Origin: Actinomycetota bacterium
GTDB taxonomy: Bacteria > Actinomycetota > Acidimicrobiia > Acidimicrobiales > Ilumatobacteraceae
DNA length: 21,684 nucleotides
NCBI GenBank assembly: GCA_005789925.1
Contig: SXWG01000211.1
Span: 1-21,684, forward strand
Direction of reading: 5' to 3'
The position numbers and the translations under genes were made by a program. This document shows, piece by piece, positions 1-7,627 of this stretch (position 1 is the stretch's first letter; the number at the start of each line of letters is the position of its first letter). The notes beneath the pieces are model-generated. The model was not told where the DNA came from and did no database searches. It saw only the letters and a program-made list of their open reading frames with translations.

Positions 1-309
1 AGCAATTACGTGCTCGGAATGGTCGGCTTCTTCTTGGGCGGCATGGCACATCTTCTGATGGCAGTCGCGCTCAACACGCTCATCCAGGGCACAGTCCCCG
101 ACCGCGTTCGCGGTCGAGCCGTCTCGTTTTATCTCCTCGGAGTTCTCGCTGGTATTCCTGTCGGTTCATTTGCTCTCGGCGCAATTGGTGACTTGGTGTC
201 CCTGCGAATCGGCCTCGTTGCCTATGCCATTGTCTTTGTCTTCGTGCACTTGTGGCTGCACTCGAAGAAATTGTTTCCTTTGTTCGACGTCGAAAAACTC
301 GACGATTGA
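1..309 (+). CDS. MFS transporter, C-terminal fragment
   Basis: The reading frame is open from the first base and ends at TGA 307-309, so only about the last 102 residues of a membrane transporter are present. The GTG at position 10 is an internal codon, not a start. Three hydrophobic stretches are visible: one with GMVGFFLGGMAHLLMAVAL, one with FYLLGVLAGIPVGSFALG, and a final one ending in VFVFVHLWL before a charged cytoplasmic tail. The segment NTLIQGTVPDRVRGRAVSFY resembles the conserved 'PDRxRGR' loop near the end of major facilitator superfamily exporters of the MFS_3/DHA type. The substrate cannot be told from the fragment. The gene converges on the CoA-transferase at 323, with 13 bases between stops and no visible terminator hairpin. 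Confidence 0.75.
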   Translation, partial: SNYVLGMVGFFLGGMAHLLMAVALNTLIQGTVPDRVRGRAVSFYLLGVLAGIPVGSFALGAIGDLVSLRIGLVAYAIVFVFVHLWLHSKKLFPLFDVEKLDD

Positions 310-322
310 CGCCTTCGGACGA

Positions 323-1570
323 TCAGCCGATCACGGCATCAGCGCGAAGTGCCTCGAGGTCCGACCCCGACAGACCAAGTTCGCTAGAGAGAACGTCGTC
401 GGTGTGCTCTCCGAGCATCGGTGGCATCGAGTCCGGACCTTCGGTGACCCCGGTCATCTTGACGGGATTCCCGGGCACGACGATCGGATCAGGGACATCA
501 TCCGTGCGGGGCATCTCGACCAACATGTTGCGAGACTTCACGTGTGGGTCGTCGATGACTTGCTGAGCACTCAACACCGGGCCTGCCGCTATTCCAGCTT
601 TCGCGAGAACGTGGCACGCCTCGACTGACGTCTTGTCTGCGGCCCATTGACCTGCTGCGTCGCGAATGACATCCATATGTTCGCGCCACCCCTGACGCGT
701 TGCGAAGCGAGGATCATCAACGAACTCTGGCTTGCCGATTTCGGTGACAAAACGCGCGAACTCGTGTTCGCGTCCGCACTGCACGATGAACCAACCGTCC
801 TTCGCGGGGAAACCATCCATGATGAGATTCAGTCCACCACCGGGCTCAGGTCGCTCACCCATCGACCAGTAGTTGGTGACGACATCTGCAAATGCCACCA
901 TCGAATCGAACATCGACACGTCGACATGCTGACCAATGCCTGTGAGATCACGGTGGCGTAGCGCCGCGAGAAGTCCGATCGCGCCGAAGAGAGAGGTGCC
1001 GATGTCTCCAAGTGCTCCGACTGGGCTGACAATCGGCGGCTTCCCCGTTGGGCGCTTCCATTCATAAAGTCCACTCATCGCCTCACCCACCGCGGCATAC
1101 GCAGGCCAATACCCGTACGGCGACTCGACAGTGTTGCCGAACCCGGAAACCGACAAGTAGATGATGTTCGGCGTGACGGCACGTACGTCGTCGTACGCGA
1201 GGCCCATCTTCTTCAGAGCGCCACCTTTGAAATTTTCAGCGAACACGTCGAACTTCGTCGCCAACTTCAAGACCAAGGCCCGACCTTCAGGGTGCTTGAT
1301 GTCGATGGAGATGGACTGCTTGTTCAGATTGTTGCGCAGAAACGTCGCGCCAGCGGATCGGCCATCCGGCTGCGTCATCGCCGGAAATGAACCGCGCGCG
1401 AGGTCTCCGCCTTTGGGGTTCTCGACCTTCACGACTTGTGCACCGAGTCGAGTCATGAGTTGCGTGGCGAAGGGCAATGCCTGCATCTGCTCGAGTGCCA
1501 GAATCCGCACCCCATCCAGCGGCTTGCCGTTTCCTTTGGCTTGCACGTTGTCTATGTCGCCGATTCGCAT
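323..1570 (-). CDS. CaiB/BaiF family III CoA-transferase
   Basis: This family moves CoA between carboxylic acids or isomerises acyl-CoAs; members are soluble dimers with an interlocked fold. The N-terminal block LDGVRILALEQMQALPFATQLM, then GAQVVKVENPKGGDLAR and LNKQSISIDIKHPEG, are family hallmarks. The conserved aspartate lies in GALGDIGTSLFG, about residue 189 from the chosen start. Length (415 aa) is normal. I chose the ATG at 1570 rather than 1591 or 1606: it has no Shine-Dalgarno, but a candidate -10 (TACGGT on the minus strand) lies 7 bases upstream, fitting a leaderless transcript. The gene diverges from the HMGCS-like gene at 1660, so the two may be co-regulated. It probably activates or recycles a CoA ester in the catabolic island; the substrate is unknown. 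Confidence 0.85.
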   Translation of the reverse strand: MRIGDIDNVQAKGNGKPLDGVRILALEQMQALPFATQLMTRLGAQVVKVENPKGGDLARGSFPAMTQPDGRSAGATFLRNNLNKQSISIDIKHPEGRALVLKLATKFDVFAENFKGGALKKMGLAYDDVRAVTPNIIYLSVSGFGNTVESPYGYWPAYAAVGEAMSGLYEWKRPTGKPPIVSPVGALGDIGTSLFGAIGLLAALRHRDLTGIGQHVDVSMFDSMVAFADVVTNYWSMGERPEPGGGLNLIMDGFPAKDGWFIVQCGREHEFARFVTEIGKPEFVDDPRFATRQGWREHMDVIRDAAGQWAADKTSVEACHVLAKAGIAAGPVLSAQQVIDDPHVKSRNMLVEMPRTDDVPDPIVVPGNPVKMTGVTEGPDSMPPMLGEHTDDVLSSELGLSGSDLEALRADAVIG

Positions 1571-1577
1571 GACAGCA

Positions 1578-1583
1578 ACCGTA
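1578..1583 (-). promoter_or_regulatory. candidate -10 for leaderless CoA-transferase mRNA
   Basis: TACGGT on the minus strand lies 7 bases upstream of the ATG at 1570, which has no Shine-Dalgarno. This is the spacing of a leaderless actinobacterial promoter. No convincing -35 is seen, so this is an inference. Confidence 0.3.
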
Positions 1584-1647
1584 GTGCGCATGATCCTGAG
1601 ACGCACAGAGGGCGACAGTTCATGGCGGACGCTCAGGCTCGAGCAAC

Positions 1648-1653
1648 TAGCCT
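1648..1653 (+). promoter_or_regulatory. candidate -10 for leaderless HMGCS-like gene
   Basis: TAGCCT ends 6 bases before the GTG start at 1660, and no Shine-Dalgarno precedes that codon. The same hexamer occurs 7 bases before the NfuA-like GTG on the other strand at 16936-16941. The -35 is weak or absent. Confidence 0.3.
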
Positions 1654-1659
1654 TATATC

Positions 1660-3060
1660 GTGCAAGGAATCATCACTTGGGGCACTTACCTGCCCTATCG
1701 ACGACTCGACAAGTCCTCCATCGCTCCATTTGTTGGCCAAGGTGGTGGAAAGGGAACGCGAACAGTCGCATCGTTCGACGAAGATCCGTCAACAATGGCC
1801 GTTGAAGCGGCACGAAGCGCTTTGCGTGGTCGAAACCTCGCTCCGCAACAACTACTTTTTGCGACGGTCAGCCCTTCGTACGCAGACAAGACGAACGCGA
1901 CTGTCATCCACGCTGCACTTCGCCTCGAAGATTCTGTGACTGCGCTCGATCTCGGAGCCAGCGTGCGAAGCGCAGTCGGAGGTCTCGTGATGGCGGCGCG
2001 CAGCAGCGTCACGACCCTCGTCACGAGCGCCGATATCCGCACCGGTCTTGCTGGAAGCGCCGAAGAAGCAAACGGTGGTGATGCAGGTGCCGCATTCCTT
2101 CTTGGTGATTCAACGGCTGGTCCGGTCGCAGCGGAAATTCTCTCTGTAGCGAGTGCGACAGAAGAGTTCATTGACCGCTGGCGTGCCCCTGGCAACGTGC
2201 GAACCAAAGTGTGGGACGAGAAATTCAGCGAAGTCACCTACACACCTCTTGCCAAGACCGCATGGAAACAAGCACTCGCTGAAGCCAAGGTCTCGGCAGA
2301 TGACGTCGCGATGATCGCGGTCGCTTCGCCACACGCACGCGTGGCGTCATCGGTCGCAGCGAAACTGAGTGTCGCCAAGGTCGTGAGTGACCTCGTGCCG
2401 ACCGTCGGCAACACCGGTGCCGCACATCCGGGCCTGCTTCTCGCGAGCCTTCTCGAGAATAGCGAGCCAAACCAGGTCGTCGCTCTCGTGTCGTTGACTG
2501 ACGGCGCCGACGTCATCATCCTGCGCACGACGCAGCATCTCCCCGACGCACGACCAGCCCTCAGTCTCGACGAACAAGCAAACGGTGGTGCACAGCTTGC
2601 CTATGGCAAGTTCCTGTCATGGCGCGGAATGATGTCGATCGAGCCCCCGCGACGCCCCGAACCTCAGCGCGTGTCCGCGACTGCCGCTGCCCGTAGCGAG
2701 AAGTGGAAGTACGGCTTCATCGGCTCTCGCGACAAGACGACAGGTAGTGTGCATCTGCCACCGCTGCGCGTATCTGTTGATGGCCAGCGCACCGACGACA
2801 TGGAAGATGCGCCGATGGCCGATGTGCTCGGCACAATCGCGACTTTCACCATCGACCGCCTTGCCTACTCGCCGAGTCCTCCCATCGTCTTTGCCGTAGT
2901 CGACTTCGACGGAGGAGGTCGACTACCTGTCGAATTGTGCGACATCGACATCGACGAAGTGAAGATCGGCAGGCGCGTCCGCATGACTTTCCGTCGACTG
3001 TTCACGGTCGACGACATTCCCAACTATTTCTGGAAGGCGACGCTCGTCCGAGACAACTGA
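1660..3060 (+). CDS. HMG-CoA-synthase-like/DUF35 OB-fold fusion protein (degenerate active site)
   Basis: This is a 466-aa two-domain protein. Residues 1-295 have the thiolase-superfamily fold of HMG-CoA synthase: LDLGASVRSAVGGL sits at the nucleophile elbow, SPHARVASSVAAKL holds a conserved His225, and VGNTGAAHPGLLLASLL is the C-terminal helix motif. Residues 310-466 match DUF35 (ChsH2-type): a zinc-ribbon-like linker with GSRDKTTGSVHLPP, then an OB fold including GTIATFTIDRLAYSPSPP and RRLFTVDDIPNYFWKA. The usual catalytic Cys is Ser101 and the catalytic Glu position looks like Val70. The ribbon cysteines are Asp/Thr/Ser, and C427 is the only cysteine in the protein. The 31-base gap to the thiolase points to an operon. 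In archaea, thiolase, HMG-CoA synthase and DUF35 form one complex. I infer a structural or CoA-binding partner of the thiolase, or an unknown acyl-transfer role. The GTG start was chosen because MQGIITWGTYLPYRR is the typical N-terminus. Confidence 0.85.
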   Translation: MQGIITWGTYLPYRRLDKSSIAPFVGQGGGKGTRTVASFDEDPSTMAVEAARSALRGRNLAPQQLLFATVSPSYADKTNATVIHAALRLEDSVTALDLGASVRSAVGGLVMAARSSVTTLVTSADIRTGLAGSAEEANGGDAGAAFLLGDSTAGPVAAEILSVASATEEFIDRWRAPGNVRTKVWDEKFSEVTYTPLAKTAWKQALAEAKVSADDVAMIAVASPHARVASSVAAKLSVAKVVSDLVPTVGNTGAAHPGLLLASLLENSEPNQVVALVSLTDGADVIILRTTQHLPDARPALSLDEQANGGAQLAYGKFLSWRGMMSIEPPRRPEPQRVSATAAARSEKWKYGFIGSRDKTTGSVHLPPLRVSVDGQRTDDMEDAPMADVLGTIATFTIDRLAYSPSPPIVFAVVDFDGGGRLPVELCDIDIDEVKIGRRVRMTFRRLFTVDDIPNYFWKATLVRDN

Positions 3061-3077
3061 TCCGGCGGCGCATAGAG

Positions 3078-3083
3078 AAGGAG
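3078..3083 (+). promoter_or_regulatory. Shine-Dalgarno of the thiolase gene
   Basis: A perfect AAGGAG lies 8 bases before the ATG at 3092. It fixes the thiolase start and contrasts with the upstream gene, which has none. Confidence 0.75.
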
Positions 3084-3091
3084 AAACGAAC

Positions 3092-4282
3092 ATGGCATCA
3101 CATGGAATCAAAGACCGGGTGGCCATCGTCGGAATGGGTTGCACCAATTTCGTCGAACACTGGGACCTCGGACTCGACGACCTCGTCATCGAGGCGTCAA
3201 ACCAGTGCTATTCATCTGCAGGCGTGGCAAAAAATGACGTCGACGCATACTGGCTCGGCACTGCGCAAGGAGGAATGAGCGGCATCACACTCTCTCGTCC
3301 ACTTCAGTTAGACAACAAACCGGTGACTCGCGTGGAGAATTTCTGCGCGACGGGCAGTGAAGCATTGCGACAAGCCGCTTATGCAGTCGCAAGCGGTGCG
3401 TATGACCTCGCCATGGCAGTCGGAGTCGAGAAGACGAAAGACAGTGGTTTCCAAGGTCTGAATGCCGTACCACCACCGAACGACGGCACTGGCCGCACGC
3501 TCACTGCAGCCGCGATGTTCTCGATGGTCGCACCTGCTTATGCCAAGAAATTCGGTGTCGACCCAGACGAGCTTCGTGAAGCGACTGCACACGTCGCGTG
3601 GAAGAACCACTACAACGGCGCCCGCAACAGTCGCGCGCAATTCCGCAAGGAAGTGTCGATGGACACCATCAAGAAGTCACCAAAAGTCGCTGGTGACCTA
3701 GGAGTGTTCGATTGTGCAGGTGTGGCTGATGGCGCTGCTGCTGCGATCATCTGTCGTGCTGAAGATGCACACAAATACACTGACAAGCCGCTGTACGTGA
3801 AGGCGCTGTCCTTCGTCGCCGGAAATGGTTCAGGATTGACGAACCCCGAATATGACTACACCACGTTTCCGGAAATCGCAGCGTGTGCTATCGATGCGTA
3901 CGCCCAAGCTGGCGTCACTGACCCAAGCAATCAAATTGCGCTCGCAGAGGTGCACGACTGTTTCACCATCACCGAGCTCGTTCTCATGGAGGACCTGCAA
4001 TTCAGCCCACGTGGAACAGCATGGAAAGACGTCCTTGACGGTCGTTTCGACTTGCATGGACAACTTCCCGTCAACCCAGACGGTGGATTGAAGTCATTTG
4101 GCCACCCCGTCGGCGCGTCCGGACTTCGCATGATGTTCGAAGCCTGGTTGCAGCTGCGCGGCGAAGCAGGAGATGAGCGCCAGATCACCACCGACCGCTC
4201 GCTGGCGCTCACCCATAACCTCGGCGGCTATCCCGGCGAAATGGTGTCGTTCATTTCCATCCTCGGCACTGAGTTGGGCTAG
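3092..4282 (+). CDS. thiolase family protein (SCPx/archaeal acetyl-CoA acetyltransferase type)
   Basis: This 396-aa thiolase would catalyse reversible Claisen condensation or thiolytic or aldol cleavage of acyl-CoA esters in the cytoplasm. Catalytic features look complete: the nucleophile Cys85 in RVENFCATGSEALRQA, His288 in AEVHDCFTITEL, and His338 in KSFGHPVGASG. A glycine-rich HNLGGYPGEMVSF lies near the C-terminus. HDCF and GHPxGASG are typical of the SCPx, Ltp and archaeal thiolases that pair with DUF35 proteins; the gene just upstream encodes a DUF35 fusion. By analogy the pair may act as a thiolase-DUF35 complex, as in archaeal mevalonate synthesis or the Ltp2-ChsH2 steroid aldolase. 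Which reaction applies cannot be decided from sequence alone. It is the second gene of the 1660-5817 operon. Confidence 0.9.
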   Translation: MASHGIKDRVAIVGMGCTNFVEHWDLGLDDLVIEASNQCYSSAGVAKNDVDAYWLGTAQGGMSGITLSRPLQLDNKPVTRVENFCATGSEALRQAAYAVASGAYDLAMAVGVEKTKDSGFQGLNAVPPPNDGTGRTLTAAAMFSMVAPAYAKKFGVDPDELREATAHVAWKNHYNGARNSRAQFRKEVSMDTIKKSPKVAGDLGVFDCAGVADGAAAAIICRAEDAHKYTDKPLYVKALSFVAGNGSGLTNPEYDYTTFPEIAACAIDAYAQAGVTDPSNQIALAEVHDCFTITELVLMEDLQFSPRGTAWKDVLDGRFDLHGQLPVNPDGGLKSFGHPVGASGLRMMFEAWLQLRGEAGDERQITTDRSLALTHNLGGYPGEMVSFISILGTELG

Positions 4283-4330
4283 AACTCTCTTTTACAGGTC
4301 GCATCAGCGGCTCACGAATTGGGGGACATC

Positions 4331-4744
4331 ATGCAAGACGCACGCGCAGGAGACCGGCTGCTCATCGCCGAACTTCTCAACACCTACTCCTACGCCATGC
4401 TCGACCGCGATTTCGACGCATGGCAAGGTTGCTTCTCGGCCGACGGCCACGCCGATTACACCACTGCTGGTGGTGTCGCTGGTACACCGGCCGAGGCCGC
4501 TGAGTGGCTCAAAGGCGTGTTCGGCATGTTCGACATCTCTGCCAGCCAAGCCAGCAACGTCGTCATTGAATTCACTGGTGACGACACCGCAAATGTGCGC
4601 AGCATGTACAAGATGGTGATGCGCATTCCGGGCGACACCCCACACTACATGGAGGCCTGCGGGTGGTACCGCGACAAGGTGAAGCGCAATAAAGACGGTT
4701 GGAAGATTGCTGATCGTTTCGAGCAACTTCTCTACATGCGCTGA
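4331..4744 (+). CDS. SnoaL-like/NTF2-fold protein
   Basis: This 137-aa protein fits the SnoaL_4 group of small alpha+beta cone proteins: an N-terminal LLIAELLNTYSYAMLDRDFDAW helix pair, then GCFSADGHADYT, a mid-section HxM-like strand, and a C-terminal KDGWKIADRFEQLLYMR. Such folds serve as hydroxysteroid isomerases, dehydratases and cyclases, or have unknown functions; no single catalytic residue can be assigned here. The ATG at 4331 is preferred over the TTG at 4319 because a GGGGGA run lies just upstream of it. It sits 48 bases after the thiolase and 5 bases before the phosphotransferase, in the same operon. A dehydration or isomerisation role on the island's substrate is inferred. Confidence 0.75.
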   Translation: MQDARAGDRLLIAELLNTYSYAMLDRDFDAWQGCFSADGHADYTTAGGVAGTPAEAAEWLKGVFGMFDISASQASNVVIEFTGDDTANVRSMYKMVMRIPGDTPHYMEACGWYRDKVKRNKDGWKIADRFEQLLYMR

Positions 4745-4749
4745 TCGTC

Positions 4750-5817
4750 ATGCCACTTCCGTCAAAACGCAACCCGCAGCACATTGCTGAGGACCTGGAA
4801 CGTTGGTATGAGCAAAGACTCAAGCAACGCGTGGCCGTGCTTGATGTCGGAGTACCGACAGGCACAGGCATGAGCAGCGAGACAATCTTGTTCAACCTCG
4901 ACCCGGGTGGCATGAAGTATCCGAAGGTCGCGCGTATTCGCCCAAGCATGGATGACTGGCCGGTGTTCCCGGTGTACGACTTGGAAGCCCAGTACAAGGC
5001 GATGCAGTTCGTCGCGGCACGAAGTGACGTCCCCGTTCCAAATGTGACTGAGGTGGAGCTCGACGAATCGATTCTTGGTGCACCGTTTTTCATCATGGAT
5101 CGCATCCAGGGAGAGGCTCCGCCAGACATGATGCCCTATACCTTCGGTGGAAGTTTCTTGGATGGCATGTCTTCGGAGGAGCGCCGAGAGTTGCAACGCA
5201 ACGCGGCTACGGTGCTCGCGAAAATCCATGCGATTTCGCTTGCGGGCGAGAACGTGTCGTTTGCGGCACCGAACTTGAACGAACCACTTCGACGCATGCT
5301 TCAGGAACAGCATCAGTACTACGAATGGTCACGTGCCGGTATCTCCTACCCCACCATCGAAGCTGCGTTTGATTATCTCGAGCGCAACATGCCTTCCGAC
5401 CCCGGCCCCGTCGTGCTGTCGTGGGGAGACTCTCGCATCGGGAACATGTTGTTCCGTGGAACCAAACCTGTCGCAGTTCTTGACTGGGAGATGGTCAACG
5501 TCGGCCATCCGGGCGTCGATGTCGGATGGATGGTGTTCATGCATCGCTTCTTCCAAAACATCGCCGAAGTCATGGGCATGCCGGGTTTCCCTGACATGAT
5601 GCGCGAAGAAGATGTCGTTGCGGACTACGTGGCAGCCGGTGGACATGACCCAGGTGACCTCACGTGGTACCAGGTGTATGCCGCGATGCGATTTGCGGCG
5701 ATCTCCATTCGCACCTCACGCCGGCAGATCGCCTATGGCGAGGCCGCTGAACCTGACGAGCCAGAGCAACTCATCATGCACCGCGACTTACTGCGCTCGA
5801 TGATCGGGCTCTCGTAG
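4750..5817 (+). CDS. APH-like phosphotransferase (ACAD10/FadE36-type kinase-like family)
   Basis: This 355-aa protein has an aminoglycoside-phosphotransferase/choline-kinase fold. The N-lobe contains residues such as KYPKVARIRPSMDDWPVFPVYDLEAQY, in place of a clear VAIK lysine. The C-lobe has the catalytic loop LSWGDSRIGNMLF with Asp227 and Asn232, then VAVLDWEMVNVGHPGVDVGW with the metal-binding Asp245. The usual His of the HGD motif is Trp225. I recall WGDxRxGN as the normal form in the family annotated 'phosphotransferase family protein' next to acyl-CoA dehydrogenases. In mammals, ACAD10 and ACAD11 pair this domain with an acyl-CoA dehydrogenase to phosphorylate 4-hydroxyacyl-CoAs. A hydroxyacyl-CoA kinase role here is therefore plausible but inferred. 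The gene starts 5 bases after the SnoaL stop with no Shine-Dalgarno, suggesting coupling. Confidence 0.8.
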   Translation: MPLPSKRNPQHIAEDLERWYEQRLKQRVAVLDVGVPTGTGMSSETILFNLDPGGMKYPKVARIRPSMDDWPVFPVYDLEAQYKAMQFVAARSDVPVPNVTEVELDESILGAPFFIMDRIQGEAPPDMMPYTFGGSFLDGMSSEERRELQRNAATVLAKIHAISLAGENVSFAAPNLNEPLRRMLQEQHQYYEWSRAGISYPTIEAAFDYLERNMPSDPGPVVLSWGDSRIGNMLFRGTKPVAVLDWEMVNVGHPGVDVGWMVFMHRFFQNIAEVMGMPGFPDMMREEDVVADYVAAGGHDPGDLTWYQVYAAMRFAAISIRTSRRQIAYGEAAEPDEPEQLIMHRDLLRSMIGLS

Positions 5818-5837
5818 CGCTGCAGCCGACATCTACA

Positions 5838-6677
5838 TCAGAACTTTCCGACGTAGATGGCAAATGCATCGAGCGTCTGAAGCACCGTGTCGCGATCTGC
5901 AGCTGGTACGCGCAACACGACCTCTGTGCAGCCGATGTCTCGGTAGTACGCCAACTTGTCGTCTGACGGAAGCGTGCCAAACGGCACGATGTCTGGTGAT
6001 CCTTCACGGTTGCGTTGTGACCACGCGTCGCGCAAGACCGGCAGTGAATCTCGGATACCTGCCCCACCGATGGGAATCCATCCGTCGGCCCATTCGGCGA
6101 TCGCAGCGAACATCTTCGGGCCTGGTGCACCGCCGATGAGCGTGCGGATACGCGGCTGTTGGACGGGCTTCGGCCACGCCCACGATGGTTCGAAGGAGAC
6201 ATACTCGCCGTTGAATTCAGCCACCTCATCGCGCCACAACGCGTTCATCGCCAACATGTATTCGCGTGTGCGCTCACGTCGTGTCGCATAGTCCACTCTG
6301 TGATCGGCCATCTCTTCTTTGTTCCAGCCATAGCCGACACCGCACACGGCACGTCCACTACTGATGAAATCGAGTGTCGCCCACTCTTTCGCGTATGCGA
6401 TCGGGTCATGCTCGACCACGAGTGCGACACCCGTGCCGAGTTTCAACTTCTTGGTGACGGCTGCACACGCACCGAGTGACACCAGCGGGTCGAGACTTCG
6501 CTTGTAGTCATCAGCGAGTTCTGAATCGCCCGTTGGCGCAGGCGTCAACCTGCTCGTCGGGATATGCGTGTGTTCTGGGATGTACAGCGAATAGAAACCC
6601 CGTGCTTCCGCTTCGACAGCGAGGTCCACGATGTTCATCGACCGGTCGGTGTTGAAGATCGTGAGGCCGAGTTGCAT
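5838..6677 (-). CDS. LLM-class F420-dependent oxidoreductase
   Basis: This 279-aa TIM-barrel protein belongs to the bacterial-luciferase-like family. Evidence includes MQLGLTIFNTDRSMNIVDLAVEAEARGFYSLYIPEHTHIP at the N-terminus, SLGACAAVTKKLKLGTGVAL, the segment AKEWATLDFISSGRAVCGVGYGWNKEEMADH, and the C-terminal GGAPGPKMFAAIAEWADGWIP. The TGVGLV-type strand and the GRxxxGVGxGW segment are typical of the 'TIGR03619-like' F420 subfamily common in Actinobacteria. F420 use is inferred from this likeness; FMN cannot be excluded. The start follows the epimerase stop by 3 bases, so it is the last gene of the operon 8419-5838. It converges on the phosphotransferase with 20 bases between stops. The likely role is hydride transfer to or from the island's substrate. 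Confidence 0.85.
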   Translation of the reverse strand: MQLGLTIFNTDRSMNIVDLAVEAEARGFYSLYIPEHTHIPTSRLTPAPTGDSELADDYKRSLDPLVSLGACAAVTKKLKLGTGVALVVEHDPIAYAKEWATLDFISSGRAVCGVGYGWNKEEMADHRVDYATRRERTREYMLAMNALWRDEVAEFNGEYVSFEPSWAWPKPVQQPRIRTLIGGAPGPKMFAAIAEWADGWIPIGGAGIRDSLPVLRDAWSQRNREGSPDIVPFGTLPSDDKLAYYRDIGCTEVVLRVPAADRDTVLQTLDAFAIYVGKF

Positions 6678-6680
6678 GAA

Positions 6681-7619
6681 TCAGTTCTTCAGCAGATCGG
6701 GTCGACAGGTCGAAACGAGTCGTCGAATGCCATCACGCCAGTTGACTTGGGAATGGAAACCTGTCGCATGCAGTTTCTCGAGGTCGGGAATGATTGCTGC
6801 GATGGTCGCGGTCGTCGGGTTGTACTTCGGCGTGAGGCCAGTGAGACGGCCCATCTCCGCGCACCAATCTTCAATCCCCGCCACTTCGTCGCCACCCCAG
6901 TTGATGACAGTCGCTGGCGTCGAAGCCGTCGACAAAAGATACGGAATGCTGCGATTGATGTCGTCAGCGTGGATGGGCGTGTACGACGTCGGCTGGTTCA
7001 CATGCACCGGCACCGGGATGTCGCGTTCCATCATCATGAGATGGAAGAGCATCCAGCCGTAGGAATCGCCATACGGCACGTTCAGACGGGCGACCACGGT
7101 CGGAATGCCGAGGCGCTTGGCGGTGTATCGCACGAGCACTTCACCTGCAATCTTCGAGATGCTGTACGTCGGCATGCCCGGCATCGGCCGGTGACTGTCA
7201 CCCAACAAATCAGTCTCTTTGCGTGGTTCGTGGTCCTTCGGTTCGTACACCGCAGTCGACGAGCAATGCAAGAACGCTGCCAATGAATCGGATCGAGACG
7301 CAGCTACTTCCATGAGCGCCGCGCTTCCCTCTGCATTCGCAGCAAAAGCTTGCTCGAAATCAGAGGTCTTCGAGACTGCGAAGTGCAGGACATAGTCAAG
7401 GTCTGCGGGAACTTCGTCAAAACGGCCCTGCTCGAGGTCGACACTCACGGGCGTGACACCTTTGTCCTGCCACTCGGAACGTTGTTCTGGCTTCGCAAAC
7501 CGTGACGCACCGAACACTGTGGCACCTGCTTGGGCAAGACCCGTTGCGATTGGCCCGGCGACCCAACCAGTGACGCCAGTGACGAGGACTTTCTTGCCCT
7601 TGTACTGGGCGAGATCCAT
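6681..7619 (-). CDS. NAD-dependent epimerase/dehydratase (extended SDR)
   Basis: This extended short-chain dehydrogenase of about 312 aa has a Rossmann glycine motif in VLVTGVTGWVAGPIA. It has a conserved active-site Ser region (LHCSSTAVYEP) and the YxxxK pair in TYSISKIAGE, about Tyr152 and Lys156. Downstream VVARLNVPYGDSYGW and the Trp-rich VINWGGDEVAGIEDW are typical of the epimerase family and fit sugar-type or hydroxysteroid-type substrates; the substrate is unknown. The ATG at 7619 starts 8 bases after the upstream stop. A GTG at 7634 overlaps that stop as GTGA and is an equally possible coupled start, adding five residues. It is the middle gene of a three-gene minus-strand operon. Confidence 0.83.
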   Translation of the reverse strand: MDLAQYKGKKVLVTGVTGWVAGPIATGLAQAGATVFGASRFAKPEQRSEWQDKGVTPVSVDLEQGRFDEVPADLDYVLHFAVSKTSDFEQAFAANAEGSAALMEVAASRSDSLAAFLHCSSTAVYEPKDHEPRKETDLLGDSHRPMPGMPTYSISKIAGEVLVRYTAKRLGIPTVVARLNVPYGDSYGWMLFHLMMMERDIPVPVHVNQPTSYTPIHADDINRSIPYLLSTASTPATVINWGGDEVAGIEDWCAEMGRLTGLTPKYNPTTATIAAIIPDLEKLHATGFHSQVNWRDGIRRLVSTCRPDLLKN

Positions 7620-7627
7620 GACCGTTG

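Noticed and set aside
1161..1805. Long plus-strand frame opposite the CoA-transferase, and similar antisense frames throughout
   Set aside because: They are shadows of well-supported genes: Arg/Ser/Cys-rich with no domain features.
5225..5470. Phosphotransferase thought inactive because the HGD motif His is Trp
   Set aside because: As I recall, WGDxRxGN is normal in this subfamily, and the catalytic Asp227, Asn232 and Asp245 are present.
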